From Burkholderiaceae bacterium (GTDB taxonomy: Bacteria > Pseudomonadota > Gammaproteobacteria > Burkholderiales > Burkholderiaceae), in NCBI GenBank assembly GCA_028871175.1, contig JAGWNU010000020.1:1-34473 (forward strand): DNA of 34,473 nt, read 5' to 3'. How positions within the stretch are numbered: the stretch's first letter is position 1; each line of letters starts with the position of its first letter. The notes under the pieces were generated by a model. That model saw only the letters and a list, made by a program, of their open reading frames with translations. It had not been told where the DNA came from and did not search any database. A program made the position numbers and the translations under genes. Below are positions 6,605 to 16,991 of this stretch, one piece after another.

Positions 6605-8320
6605 ATGCCCCCCCGCTACGAACACCCCGCAAACGCCCTGCAGCATCCCGACCGCTTTGTGCCCTTGGGCACACCGCCGCTGCCGACCCAGCAACGCGTG
6701 CTGCGCGACGTCATCGCGGGGCTCTCGATCGCGGGCCTGCTGCTGCCCGAGGCCGTCGCCTATGCGGGTATCGCCAGCCTGCCGCCGCAGGCGGGGCTGA
6801 TCGCCCTGCTCTGCGGGCTGGTGGTGTACGCGCTGCTTGGCACAAGCCGTTTTGCCATCGTCTCGGCCACGTCGTCATCTGCCGCGGTGCTGTTCGCGAC
6901 GGTGCTTTCCGAACCCGGGAACAACGGTTCAACAGCACTCACGCTGGCAGCAGCGCTGATCATCGCAACCGGTGCGCTATTCATCCTGGCAGGCGCGGCA
7001 CGACTGGGCGGCATGTCGGATTTCATCGCACGCCCGGTGCTGCGCGGCTTCACCTTCGGTCTGGCATTGACCATCGCGGTCAAGCAGTTGCCGAAGATCC
7101 TGGATGTGACCGTCCGCCACAGCGACACCCCGCGCATGATGCTGGACCTGCTCACCAGCGTGCCTGGGGCCAACCACTACAGCACCGCGCTGGGCGCGAC
7201 GGCACTGGCGGCGCTGTTCGGACTTGGCCGATGGGGCCGCATCCCGGCTACGCTGCTCGTCATCGTGCTGGCCATCGCGGCGGGCTTCTGGATCGACTGG
7301 CATGCCTATGGCATTGCCATCGTCGGCCACATCGATCTGCAGAACATCAGCTTTGGCGTGCCCAGCCTCAACCGCACGCAGTGGATGCAAAGCGCGGAAC
7401 TGGGCTTTGCGCTGATGCTGATCCTCTATGCGGAATCCTATGGCTCGATCCGCAACTTTGCGCTCAAGCACGGCGACAGCATCTCTGCCAACCGCGACCT
7501 CGTCGCCCTGGGCTGCGCCAACCTGCTCTCAGGCCTGCTGCATGGCATGCCGGTCGGCGCCGGGTACTCGGCCACCTCTGCCAACGAAGCGGCCGGCGCG
7601 CAGTCGCGCCTGGCGGGCCTCTGCGCGGCGGCCGTGGTCGCTGTGATCATCTGGCTGTTCCTGCCGCAACTCGCGCGCATCCCCGAGCCGGTGCTCGCCG
7701 CCATCGTGATCTTTGCTGTCAGCCACTCGCTGCATCCGAGTGTGTTCAAGCCCTACTGGACATGGCATCGCGACCGCATGGTCGTGATTGCCGCGCTGCT
7801 GGCCGTGCTTGTCCTTGGCGTGCTGCACGGCTTGCTGGCCGCCATCGGCGTGAGCCTGCTGCTGACGCTGCGCAAGCTATCGGAGCCCAACGTGAGCGAA
7901 CTGGGCCGGCTGCGTGACAGCCATGATTTTGTCGATGTGTCCTTGCATCCGGAAGCCAAGGCGGTGCCGGGCGTGCTGATCGTGCGGCCGGAGGTGCCCT
8001 TGTTCTTCGCCAACGCAGAGCGCGTGCTGGGCAAGGTCCGCGCGCTGCTGCGCACGCCGGCCGAGCCGCCGCTGCACACCATCATGCTGAGCCTGGAAGA
8101 GAGTCCCGATGTGGACGGCTCGGCAATCGAGGCGCTGCGCATCTTTGCCGCCGAATGCACGGCACGCGACTTGCGATTGATGCTCGTGCGACTCAAGCCG
8201 CGGGCCCTCACGGCCCTGCAGCGCGCGACCGACGCCACGCTGCAGCCCGAGATGCTGCACGAACTGAGCGTGGATGAATGCGTGCAATCGCTGGCGAGCG
8301 ACGCGTCCGCCAAGACATGA
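6605..8320 (+). CDS. SulP family (SLC26-type) inorganic anion transporter with STAS domain
   Basis: A 571-residue inner-membrane transporter. After a short cytoplasmic N terminus comes the SulP core: the signature start LRDVIAGLSIAGLLLPEAVAYA, then about 12-14 membrane segments to residue about 425, including IVSATSSSAAVLFA (the anion-binding region) and GMPVGAGYSATSANEAAGAQS. The C-terminal 140 residues form a STAS domain (VLIVRPEVPLFFANAERV, then LEESPDVDGSAIEAL), which modulates transport from the cytoplasm. Family members carry sulfate, bicarbonate or dicarboxylates; the substrate here is open because no sulfate-assimilation or carbonic anhydrase gene is adjacent. The start at 6605 lacks a clear ribosome-binding site, but the start of homology is close to it. 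Confidence 0.9.
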   Translation: MPPRYEHPANALQHPDRFVPLGTPPLPTQQRVLRDVIAGLSIAGLLLPEAVAYAGIASLPPQAGLIALLCGLVVYALLGTSRFAIVSATSSSAAVLFATVLSEPGNNGSTALTLAAALIIATGALFILAGAARLGGMSDFIARPVLRGFTFGLALTIAVKQLPKILDVTVRHSDTPRMMLDLLTSVPGANHYSTALGATALAALFGLGRWGRIPATLLVIVLAIAAGFWIDWHAYGIAIVGHIDLQNISFGVPSLNRTQWMQSAELGFALMLILYAESYGSIRNFALKHGDSISANRDLVALGCANLLSGLLHGMPVGAGYSATSANEAAGAQSRLAGLCAAAVVAVIIWLFLPQLARIPEPVLAAIVIFAVSHSLHPSVFKPYWTWHRDRMVVIAALLAVLVLGVLHGLLAAIGVSLLLTLRKLSEPNVSELGRLRDSHDFVDVSLHPEAKAVPGVLIVRPEVPLFFANAERVLGKVRALLRTPAEPPLHTIMLSLEESPDVDGSAIEALRIFAAECTARDLRLMLVRLKPRALTALQRATDATLQPEMLHELSVDECVQSLASDASAKT

Positions 8321-8347
8321 CGGCCCCACCGCTGCAGCGCCGGCAGC

Positions 8348-10123
8348 CTAGCGCGAAGCGTTGCCCGCCACGCGCGCTCCTTCCAGAATGATGCGCGCCA
8401 GCTTGGCGTAGTCGCCATCAAAGTGATGACCGCCCGGGAGTTTCACGAGCTGGATCTGCTTCGGGTCCAGACCCGGGCAGTTGGTGTCCGTCTCTTCCTT
8501 GCCGTAGATGCACATGCCAAGGCCTGCGGGCAGCTTCTGTACCTCGGGCAGGATCAGCAGGCCCGAGGTGCTGCTCGACATCCAGTTGGTCATGTGAAAC
8601 TCGAAGTCTGCACGCTTGCCCAGACCCATCATCACGGCCAGCGCAACATGCTCGCGCGAAGCCGCTGGCAGGCGATTGACGATGAAGGGCAGCACGTCCG
8701 CGCCTTGCGAATAGCCGATCAGCAGGACCTTCTGCTTCTTCCAGCGCGTGGCGTAGAAACGCACGATGCGGTCGACGTCGGCTGCCGCGGAGGCCGGCGT
8801 GCGCGGCGTCCAGAAGTAGCGCAGAGAATCGATGCCGACCACCGGCACACCCGATTTGGACAATGCGGCGGCGACCTCCTTGTCCAGCCCTGCCCAGCCG
8901 CCGTCGCCCGACAGCAGCACGGCAAACAGTTCCGACGACGTACCCGGTTGCGCGGCCACCTCGATGATCGGCAAGTCCGACACCGCGGCAGGCGGCGGCG
9001 GGGGCAGCGGCTTGCGCTGTGCCACCAGCTTGGCGAAGGCAGCCTTGAAGGGTTCGCTTGCGGTCACCGGCGGCGTATTGGCGGCGGGCGCAGCATGCGG
9101 CAGCGCCACCGACTGCGCGCCGGCAATCGTGTCGATGAAGGTTTGCGTGGCGCGCGCCTCGCACAGCGGCCCGGAGCGCCGCGCAAACGGCGTCAGCACG
9201 CCAGATTGCAAGGCCACCCAGGGTGCTGAAAGCTTCGTGGCCGGCAGCAGCACCACGCCTGCGTTCTCGGGCGGCTTGTTGCGCTTGGCGGTGGTGCGAC
9301 TCTCGCTTTGGCGGCGGCTGAAGTGCACGCCCTCACCCTTGCACAGCGGCTTGCGCAGCTCCAGCACGGGGCAGAACTCCATCGACATGGCCGCGGCAAA
9401 GATGTTCGGGCGTGCCTGCGCGATCATGGCGTAGGCGAGCGCGCCACCTTCGTTGTCACCCACGAGGATGGGTGGGTAATAACCCGGCACCTTCTCGTAG
9501 GCCTGCAGGAAACGGCTGAAGTTCTCGAGATCGCCATCGGGAAAGGCGCAGTCGCCAAAATCGGCCTCGAGGCTGGAGAACAGCGCCGGCGTCGACAGTC
9601 CGGCCACGAGCGCCCCCTGTTCTGCCAGGGCCTGCGCCATGCGCGATGTCGCGGGCGTCCAGCCCTGGTCACCCGAGAGCATGAGCACGACGGAGCGGAT
9701 TTCGCCCTTGGGCTTGTAGACCGGTACGTCGCGAAAGCGGCCGTGCGTGACGAACTCCACGGCGCCAGGCGCGGCAGCGGACGTAGCGGGCGCCACCACG
9801 GGCAGCGAGAGCACGCCGCCGTTGGCGACCTTGTTGGCGGTGACGGCGGCCGCGCTCATCTGCAGACGCGGCGGCGCATCGCCCTGAGCAGGAACTGCCA
9901 CGACGCCGCTGGCACCCGTCATGCCGACGGGTGGTACCAGCACCGGCCCCTGCACGGGCGGCGTCCTGGACGCCGAGACCGCCGCGGGCGCGGCAGCCGC
10001 CACGGCCCAGGATGCCGTCAAACCGGCCGCAAGAAGCACGGTGCCAGCCATGTGCAGACGCCAGCCACCGTGCTGCGCTCCCCTGTGCCGCGCCTCTTGC
10101 GTGCGCGGTGCTTGGCAACTCAT
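8348..10123 (-). CDS. acvB: AcvB/VirJ family periplasmic protein, probable aminoacyl-phosphatidylglycerol hydrolase
   Basis: A 591-residue exported protein with two VirJ-type alpha/beta-hydrolase domains. Residues about 21-45 are an export signal (HMAGTVLLAAGLTASWAVA), followed by a long Ala/Pro-rich spacer. Domain 1 (about 122-345) has LMLSGDQGW but GDNEGG (222-227) where a nucleophile elbow is expected, so it is probably not catalytic. Domain 2 (about 395-585) has LLSGDGGW, GYSQG (Ser472 as nucleophile) and GGHHFDGD near the end. AcvB of Agrobacterium/Rhizobium hydrolyses lysyl-phosphatidylglycerol made by LpiA. The start at 10123 overlaps the stop of the mprF-like gene as ATGA, with GGGAG upstream, so the pair is translationally coupled. 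Confidence 0.86.
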   Translation of the reverse strand: MSCQAPRTQEARHRGAQHGGWRLHMAGTVLLAAGLTASWAVAAAAPAAVSASRTPPVQGPVLVPPVGMTGASGVVAVPAQGDAPPRLQMSAAAVTANKVANGGVLSLPVVAPATSAAAPGAVEFVTHGRFRDVPVYKPKGEIRSVVLMLSGDQGWTPATSRMAQALAEQGALVAGLSTPALFSSLEADFGDCAFPDGDLENFSRFLQAYEKVPGYYPPILVGDNEGGALAYAMIAQARPNIFAAAMSMEFCPVLELRKPLCKGEGVHFSRRQSESRTTAKRNKPPENAGVVLLPATKLSAPWVALQSGVLTPFARRSGPLCEARATQTFIDTIAGAQSVALPHAAPAANTPPVTASEPFKAAFAKLVAQRKPLPPPPPAAVSDLPIIEVAAQPGTSSELFAVLLSGDGGWAGLDKEVAAALSKSGVPVVGIDSLRYFWTPRTPASAAADVDRIVRFYATRWKKQKVLLIGYSQGADVLPFIVNRLPAASREHVALAVMMGLGKRADFEFHMTNWMSSSTSGLLILPEVQKLPAGLGMCIYGKEETDTNCPGLDPKQIQLVKLPGGHHFDGDYAKLARIILEGARVAGNASR

Positions 10124-12750
10124 TTGGAGATCACTCCCTTCAACCCGCCGCCGATCAATGCGGCAACGTCCGTCAATGTGAATAGCGGTGCCAGTCCGCC
10201 ACGCGTGAGCAGGTAGCGGGGTTCCCACACCGGCTCGAACTTGTCCTTGAAACTGCGCAGTCCTCTGAAATTGTAGAAGCGCGCGCCATGCCGGAACATC
10301 ATCCGTCCGAATCGATGCCAGCGTGGCGCAAGCTGATGCTCGACCATGCCCGACATGGGCGCCATGCCCAGTCCAAAGCGCTGATACCCCGCCGCCTGGA
10401 AATGCAGGATCAGCTTGCCGAAGAGGAAGTCCATCGTGCCCGGCGGCACGTTGGCGCGCTGGCGCATCAGGTCAACGCTTGCCTCGATGCGCAGCACGTC
10501 GGGGCACATCAGCGTGGCAAACGCGAGGATAGCCCCTTCGCGGCGCACCACTGCCACCGGCTGGCTGCGCACATAGCGGTCGTCGAAGGCGCCGAGGGAG
10601 AACCCCTTCTCGCGCGCGTGCTGGTTGCGCAGCCATTCATCAGAAATGACACGCAGTGCTTCCAGTATGGCGGGCACACCTTCCACCGGCACGATCTCGA
10701 ACGACAGGCCCTCGCGCTCGCCGCGCGTCACGCCGTGGCGCAGGTTGGCGCGGCGCGATCCCTTGAGGCTGAACTCCGGCAGCGACACATAGGCCTCTTC
10801 GCCCAGCTTGTAGGCGCGCAGCCCTGCATCCAGGTACAGCGGCAGCGTTTGCGGCCGCGTCTTGTAGAACGCGGCGCGGCCGCCGTGCGCATCGGCCATT
10901 TCGATGAAGCGCCAAATGAGCTCCGGCCACTCCTGCTGCGCGCCCACCGGATCGGACAGCGCCACCCACGAACGCCCCTGCTTGGCATACATGATGAAGG
11001 CGTTGCCCGACGGCGAGAACAACAGGCTCTTGTCACCCATCAGCGCGAGCACGGCGTCGGCGGCCGGCTGCTTGCGGATGATCGCGGCGGCGCGGTCGAG
11101 GTCCTGCTCGCTCGGGAATGTCGTGACCCCCGGCTCCTTGCGGAAGAGCTGCCACATCCCGAACCCGAGGCCCGTGACGGCCACCGCCATCAGAGCGCGG
11201 ATGGAGCGCGGCGCGTCGCCGTCAAACGTGAACTGCCACCAGAGCTGGTTGGCGTACGCGACTTCCCGGTAGGCGAAAAAGAGAATCCACACGCAGGCCG
11301 CAAACACGCACACCATGGCGATCAGCCAGCCCGGCTCCAGCCGTTGCGAAAACAGCGAAGACGGCCGATCAAACTGCCGCCGGGAAATGACGAGCAGCGC
11401 GGCCAGCGTGGCCAGCACGGCCATCTCGGATACGGCGATGCCCTTTGGCAAGGCCAGCACGCCCGTCAGCACGGACAGCACAAGCGCCGCCCACCAGGCG
11501 GCATCAAGCCGATGCAGCAGCCCCCGCGCGACAAACAGCATGATGAGCCCCGCTACGCTGCCGATCATGTGCGATGCCTCCACCACGAACAGCGGCACAT
11601 GCATGCGCAGGAGGTCTTCGGCTTCGTCGGAGGCCGGCGTCACGCCAGAGACGAGCAGCATCACGCCCGCCACCATCGTCAGCGCGGCCAGCAGGCCGGG
11701 CGAGAGCCTGACCGCCGCCCGGCCGAACGGTGCGCCCGCGCCCGAGCGCAATTCGAATGCGCCGAGCATGGCCGTGGCCACCACGAGCGGCAGCAGAAAG
11801 TAGATGGCCCAGTAATACAGCAGTGCAGCGAGCACCTCGGCGGGCGGCGACTGACCGCTGCAGCCAAGCAGCATGACGGCCTCGAACACACCGAGCCCAC
11901 CCGGGCTCTGGCTCAGCACCCCCAGCGTGACTGCCAGCGCATAGAACGCCACAAACGTCGGCAGGTCGACCGCGCCGGCCGGCATCAGGAACCACAGCGC
12001 CGCAGCCGCCGCGCTCAGGTCTGCCGCCGAGATGGCGAACTGGCGCGCTGCCAGCCCGGGCGGCGGCAAGCGGATCTCCCACCGGCCGAACAGCGTCACG
12101 TGCCGGCTGCGCATGCACAACGCCAACAGCACGAACACCCCGGCGAGCACCAGCAGCGCAACGGCCTCCAGCAGCGCTGCGGGCAAATGCGTGATGGCGG
12201 CAATGTGCGGCGCGCCCCAGAGCAGTCCGACTGCTCCGAACGCCGTGGTCGATACCCCAAGCGCACCGGCGTCGAAGGCGACCGCCTCGGTGACGCGGGC
12301 CGCGTCCACGCCGGCTGCCGCGTATAGACGCGTACGCACCGCACTCGCGGTCAGCGAACCCAGCCCAACGGCATTCCCCAGCGCGTAGGCGATGAACGAC
12401 GTGGTCGCCACCGTCCCAGGTGCCATGTGAGCCCCGGCATACCGCAGGCCGGAGGCGTCATAGCGGGTGAGCGCCGCATAGCTGAGGGCCGTGGCCACGA
12501 TGGCCAGCCACACGTGCAGGCTCGGCGTGGCCTGCAGCGCAGCGAGCATGTCGGCGTAGTGCACGTGATCGAGCAGCGCGTACAGGCTATCGAACACCAG
12601 CGCACCCAACACGAGCACGATGCCGATCATGGCCCAGCCGCCCAGTCCCAGGCCCGGATCGCGCGGGCGAGCGGGGGGCACGGCAGCAGATGGGCTGTCC
12701 GGTGGTCGGGACGGATCGGGGCTGGCGTCGTTGGACGCGGCTTCAGGCAT
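10120..12750 (-). CDS. mprF: MprF/LpiA-type phosphatidylglycerol aminoacyltransferase (lysyl-PG synthase/flippase)
   Basis: An 876-residue integral membrane enzyme. Residues about 45-530 contain about 12-14 hydrophobic segments of the flippase domain (GGWAMIGIVLVLGALVF at the start). Residues about 540-876 are the cytoplasmic DUF2156/GNAT-like transferase, with GNAFIMYAKQGRSWVALSDP, the FSLKGSRRANLRHG block and RFGLGMAPMSG. The family transfers lysine or alanine from charged tRNA to phosphatidylglycerol and flips the product, lowering membrane negative charge and giving acid and cationic-peptide tolerance. I chose ATG 12750; a TTG at 12810 would add 20 residues, and neither has a strong ribosome-binding site. 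The downstream acvB-like gene overlaps by four bases. Confidence 0.9.
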   Translation of the reverse strand: MPEAASNDASPDPSRPPDSPSAAVPPARPRDPGLGLGGWAMIGIVLVLGALVFDSLYALLDHVHYADMLAALQATPSLHVWLAIVATALSYAALTRYDASGLRYAGAHMAPGTVATTSFIAYALGNAVGLGSLTASAVRTRLYAAAGVDAARVTEAVAFDAGALGVSTTAFGAVGLLWGAPHIAAITHLPAALLEAVALLVLAGVFVLLALCMRSRHVTLFGRWEIRLPPPGLAARQFAISAADLSAAAAALWFLMPAGAVDLPTFVAFYALAVTLGVLSQSPGGLGVFEAVMLLGCSGQSPPAEVLAALLYYWAIYFLLPLVVATAMLGAFELRSGAGAPFGRAAVRLSPGLLAALTMVAGVMLLVSGVTPASDEAEDLLRMHVPLFVVEASHMIGSVAGLIMLFVARGLLHRLDAAWWAALVLSVLTGVLALPKGIAVSEMAVLATLAALLVISRRQFDRPSSLFSQRLEPGWLIAMVCVFAACVWILFFAYREVAYANQLWWQFTFDGDAPRSIRALMAVAVTGLGFGMWQLFRKEPGVTTFPSEQDLDRAAAIIRKQPAADAVLALMGDKSLLFSPSGNAFIMYAKQGRSWVALSDPVGAQQEWPELIWRFIEMADAHGGRAAFYKTRPQTLPLYLDAGLRAYKLGEEAYVSLPEFSLKGSRRANLRHGVTRGEREGLSFEIVPVEGVPAILEALRVISDEWLRNQHAREKGFSLGAFDDRYVRSQPVAVVRREGAILAFATLMCPDVLRIEASVDLMRQRANVPPGTMDFLFGKLILHFQAAGYQRFGLGMAPMSGMVEHQLAPRWHRFGRMMFRHGARFYNFRGLRSFKDKFEPVWEPRYLLTRGGLAPLFTLTDVAALIGGGLKGVISK

Positions 12751-13050
12751 GGTGCAAAGGCAAAAGGAATCCGGCTGGCGTGGGCTGCGTACCCGTGCCA
12801 GGTTGATCAAAAAAGAGACAGCGGGGCTGGGGCGAACAAGCGCGCCGCGCCGCAGCCAATATCACGCTTACGGCCTCGACATCCTTGCCGGACCGAGGCA
12901 GGCCGGTGCAGGTGGTTTCCCGCTACGCCGACACCGTTTCCGGCCGGCATGCCAGCTTCCCGCCGAGTCGCGCACGCAGGATCCGCGCGTTGTTTCCGGT
13001 GTCACCTCATACGGCTGAAACAGCCGTTTTGTTGACACGCACAGCGCATT
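12751..13050. other. Intergenic region upstream of mprF
   Basis: This 300-bp stretch has no supported gene. It must carry the promoter of the mprF-acvB pair, but no box pair stands out. At 13011-13027 there is a hairpin (ACGGCTG-AAA-CAGCCGT) followed by TTTTG on the plus strand. It looks like a small terminator but no plus-strand gene ends before it. On the minus strand it lies just past the end of the 62-residue gene and lacks a T-run. Confidence 0.4.
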
Positions 13051-13694
<644 letters not shown>

Positions 13695-14753
13695 ATGCTG
13701 CTTCTGCACAATGACGTCGGTCTTCGGGAACCCATCGTGAGCAAAGCGCCCCACTCTCATTTCGATACGCGTTCCGTGCCGCGCGAGCAGCAGTTTGCGG
13801 CGTGGCGCGACGCCATCAACGTCCTGTTCGACATTCGTGCAGCCGCACCCGAGGCACACGGCTTCGAAGCCAGCGTGGACGCCTATCTGTGCGGGGAAAC
13901 AGGCCTCGGGATGATCCACACGCAGGGACAGCACTACGATCGCTCGCGCTCCAAGCTCGGGCGTGACGGTGTGGACGCCTACATCCTCCAGTACTACCTG
14001 CAGGGCAGCTGCGGACAGCGCGACGGCGCCACCGGCACTGCCACGCGCCCAGGCGACCTGTTCATCGTGGATGCCGCGCAACCGTTGGCGACCAGCACCA
14101 CCGACAGCCAATTCCTGAGCCTGGTCGTGCCGCGACGCCTGATGGCGCCGCTGCTGCGCTCGCCGGACGAACTCAGCATGCGCGTGCTGCGCGGGGACAG
14201 CCCGATGATCCGACTGCTGCGCGATCACTTGTGCGCGCTGTACCGATCGGCCGGGCACCTGACCGATGGCGAGATACAGGCGGTCATCCCGAGCACGCTG
14301 CAATTGGCGGCGGCCGCCATCAATTCGCAGGTGACCGAATCGAATGTGCGCGCGGTGCGTGAGAGCCTGTTCGCCGCCATCTGCCGCCATATCGCACACA
14401 GCCTGGCCGATCTGGAACTCTCGCCCGAGGGGGTGGCCGCGCACTTTGGCATCTCACGCGCCACGCTGTACCGCCTGTTCGAGCAGGAGGGAGGCTTCGT
14501 CAATTACGTTCGCGCACAGCGCCTGCGGCAATGCCATGCCATCCTGGCCGACCGCTCGCAAACTCATCGCTCGGTCGCGGAGATTGCACTGACGTACGGT
14601 TTTTCCGACGCGTCGAACTTCACGCGCGCCTATCGCCGGGCGTGCGGCATGTCGCCACGCGAGACGCGCATGCTGGCGCTCGAGGGCCGGGCGGCCGCCC
14701 TGCCTTTCATCCAGCACAAGGACTGGCGGACGTGGCTGACGCAGATGCGCTGA
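13695..14753 (+). CDS. AraC-family transcriptional regulator (AraC_binding_2 plus HTH_18 type)
   Basis: Taken from ATG 13695 this is a 352-residue regulator. The N-terminal ligand/dimer domain begins at HFDTRSVPREQQFAAWRDAI, the usual first block of this subfamily, and includes ILQYYLQGSCGQ. The C-terminal 100 residues hold two helix-turn-helix motifs (GVAAHFGISRATLYRLFEQ and VAEIALTYGFSDASNFTRAY), followed by FRRxxGxSPRE-like RRACGMSPRETR. Start choice is unsure: GTG 13737 fits family length best, while starts at 13590 or 13527 would add a cysteine cluster resembling that of FNR. It lies upstream of the subtilase gene on the same strand, about 290 bp away, and could regulate it. Confidence 0.85.
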   Translation: MLLLHNDVGLREPIVSKAPHSHFDTRSVPREQQFAAWRDAINVLFDIRAAAPEAHGFEASVDAYLCGETGLGMIHTQGQHYDRSRSKLGRDGVDAYILQYYLQGSCGQRDGATGTATRPGDLFIVDAAQPLATSTTDSQFLSLVVPRRLMAPLLRSPDELSMRVLRGDSPMIRLLRDHLCALYRSAGHLTDGEIQAVIPSTLQLAAAAINSQVTESNVRAVRESLFAAICRHIAHSLADLELSPEGVAAHFGISRATLYRLFEQEGGFVNYVRAQRLRQCHAILADRSQTHRSVAEIALTYGFSDASNFTRAYRRACGMSPRETRMLALEGRAAALPFIQHKDWRTWLTQMR

Positions 14754-15044
14754 CGCCCCAACCATCGCTCACCTGCTCACACCCGCGCCCCCTCCTCCTA
14801 CCCTCCAGACGCGCTCGGCCTGAGACGCGCAGACAGGTTCGCGCGACAGCCGCACCGATCCGCGGCCACCAGCGCGTTCTTCGTTGAATCCCCCGCCAGG
14901 TGCATGCGAGCATCCGGCCCGACCTGACTGGCGCCCATGCGCTCGCGACGTGCACGACCTCGTGCAATCGCTTCGTCGCCGGGTCGGACAGCAGACGGAC
15001 ACACCGTCCTTTGCACAACACACAATGAAAAAAACGGGGGTCTC

Positions 15045-16970
15045 GTGAAGATCGTGACGGGAAAAACGCTGGCGTTGACGCTGCTTGCAGCCGCAGCGCT
15101 AACCGCGTGCGGGGGCGGCGATTCGCCCAGCTCCAATGCAAGCAATGGCGGCACCGCGCCGGCATCCACCTGTGTGGAAACCGGCGTCGATGCCAAGTAC
15201 GCCTGCCAGACCGGCAGCACCGAACCGCTGTACGCCTACCAATGGGCGCTCAAGCAAGCCAGCAGCTTCTTCGCGGCGTTCGGCCTGGTGGCCAATGGCA
15301 CGACGGACATCAACGTGGAAGAGGCGCACTCGGCAGGCATCAAGGGCCAAGGCGTGAACGTCCTGGTGCTGGACGACGGGGTCGACATCCGCAACGAAGA
15401 CCTCGCGGCCAACGTCAACCGGTCGATGACGTACAACTTCGACGACGGCACGACGGACCCGACACCGGCGGACATCCCCGCAAACATTGCAGATGCGCAT
15501 GGCACCAACGTGGCCGGCATCATTGCTGCCGCACAAAACGGCAAGGGCGTGATGGGCATCGCACCCCGCGCGACGCTGGGCGGCGCCCGCTTCATCGGTT
15601 CGCCCAATGCCGACACCAACGCCGCCTACGGCGGAGCGGACTGGTCAAAGAACGCCTACCTCATCAATGCATCGTATGGCGCCAACCCGCCGGTGCCCAC
15701 GGAGTACGACACGGCCACCTCCACGCAGGCAGCCGTGCGAGCGTTTCCGAACCTGCGCAACGGCCGCGGCCTGGTGATGCTCAAGGCCTCGGGCAACGAG
15801 TACGAGTCCATCAGCAACGGCCCGGGTGTTCCGCCCCGGACCTGCCCCACCGTGGGCGCCGGCAACGGCATGATCGCCTGCGAGAATCCGGCCAACGACA
15901 TCGAGACGCTCGAGCCTGGCGTGATCGTGGTCGGCGCAGCCAATGCCATGGGCATCAAGTCAAGCTACTCGAATGCGGGGGCGGTCAACTGGATCACCGG
16001 CCTGGGCGGCGAATTTGGCGACGGCGGCAAGTACGGTGAAGTGGGTACCGGCCCGATGATCTTCTCGACCGACCTGTCCGGCTGCGCGCGCGGCTACAGC
16101 CGCAATGGCGTCACCGGCCCCAACGATTTTGCGGTGGGCGGCTCGGCCACCAACACCAAGGACAACGCCAACTGCGACTACTCCAGCATGAACGGCACAT
16201 CGGCGGCCACGCCGACGCTGTCGGGCGTGGTCGCATTGATACTGGCAGCCAACCCGAACCTGACCTGGCGCGACGTGCGCGAGATCCTGCGCGCCACCGC
16301 CCGCAAGATCGATCCCGACTACGGCAGCCGCGACGGCCGCAACGCCCGGATCGACCTGACCACGGGCGCTGCCACCGCCGACACCGGCACGGCACTCTCC
16401 GATGGCGCCACCACCGCCCGCCTCGACTACGGATGGCAGACCAACGGCGCAGGCAACGCGTACTCCACGTGGTACGGCTTCGGCCTGGCCGACGCCTCCG
16501 CAGCCGTCAAGATGGCCAAGGCCTACACCGCATACAAGCCGGCCGCCCTGTCCGTGCCGGACTTCGCCGCCGCCTTTGGCAACGTCAATCAACTGAACTA
16601 CGGGTCGGTGCAGAAGCTCGGCCAGTTCATCGTGACGGGTTCTGACAAGGTGGATGCGCTGCAACTTCGCCTGACGGGCTCGGTGTGTATCGGCAGCGTC
16701 GGCTTCTTCGTGAAGTCGCCGTCGGGCACCGTATCGGCGCTGTCCTTGCCGTACAACAGCTACTACAACGATGGCGTCAACGCCGTCAGCAGCTACGGCC
16801 TGGGCAGCTACGCGTTCTACGGAGAGAACGCTGCGGGCACCTGGGAGGTCTACGCTGTCAGCGGCGTACCGACCAATGCCTGCTCGTCTTACCTGCCCCA
16901 AGGCGGCACACGTACCGTGACCCTGGCGGCACCGCTCGCCGTCGAGTACCGCGTCATCGCCGCCAAGTAA
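15045..16970 (+). CDS. Lipoprotein subtilisin-like (S8) serine protease with C-terminal P (proprotein convertase) domain
   Basis: A 641-residue exported protease. Residues 1-22 are a lipoprotein signal ending in the lipobox L-T-A-C (Cys22), so it should be membrane-anchored. The S8 domain spans about 85-500 with Asp110 (VLVLDDGVD), His152 (DAHGTNVAG), oxyanion Asn251 (KASGNE) and Ser386 (MNGTSAATPTLSG). Residues about 530-640 form a kexin-type P domain (SVGFFVKSPSG, then ENAAGTWEVYAVSG). There is no I9-type propeptide between lipobox and catalytic domain, which is unusual because most subtilases need one to fold. The GTG at 15045 has GGGGG four bases upstream. A small exported protein follows 21 bp later. 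Confidence 0.9.
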   Translation: MKIVTGKTLALTLLAAAALTACGGGDSPSSNASNGGTAPASTCVETGVDAKYACQTGSTEPLYAYQWALKQASSFFAAFGLVANGTTDINVEEAHSAGIKGQGVNVLVLDDGVDIRNEDLAANVNRSMTYNFDDGTTDPTPADIPANIADAHGTNVAGIIAAAQNGKGVMGIAPRATLGGARFIGSPNADTNAAYGGADWSKNAYLINASYGANPPVPTEYDTATSTQAAVRAFPNLRNGRGLVMLKASGNEYESISNGPGVPPRTCPTVGAGNGMIACENPANDIETLEPGVIVVGAANAMGIKSSYSNAGAVNWITGLGGEFGDGGKYGEVGTGPMIFSTDLSGCARGYSRNGVTGPNDFAVGGSATNTKDNANCDYSSMNGTSAATPTLSGVVALILAANPNLTWRDVREILRATARKIDPDYGSRDGRNARIDLTTGAATADTGTALSDGATTARLDYGWQTNGAGNAYSTWYGFGLADASAAVKMAKAYTAYKPAALSVPDFAAAFGNVNQLNYGSVQKLGQFIVTGSDKVDALQLRLTGSVCIGSVGFFVKSPSGTVSALSLPYNSYYNDGVNAVSSYGLGSYAFYGENAAGTWEVYAVSGVPTNACSSYLPQGGTRTVTLAAPLAVEYRVIAAK

Positions 16971-16991
16971 GCCCTTTTGAGAGCCTTCAAC

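Noticed and set aside
10288-12327. A 679-residue open frame on the plus strand
   Set aside because: It is antisense to the mprF gene, is extremely His/Gln/Arg-rich and shows no domain; a mirror artefact of GC-rich coding sequence.
13011-13031. Hairpin with TTTTG on the plus strand as a true terminator
   Set aside because: No plus-strand gene precedes it; kept only as a note in the intergenic entry.
15025-15048. ATG-initiated seven-codon frame just before the subtilase as a leader peptide or alternative start
   Set aside because: It ends in TGA overlapping the GTG start in another frame and has no conserved content visible; coincidence is as likely as translational coupling.
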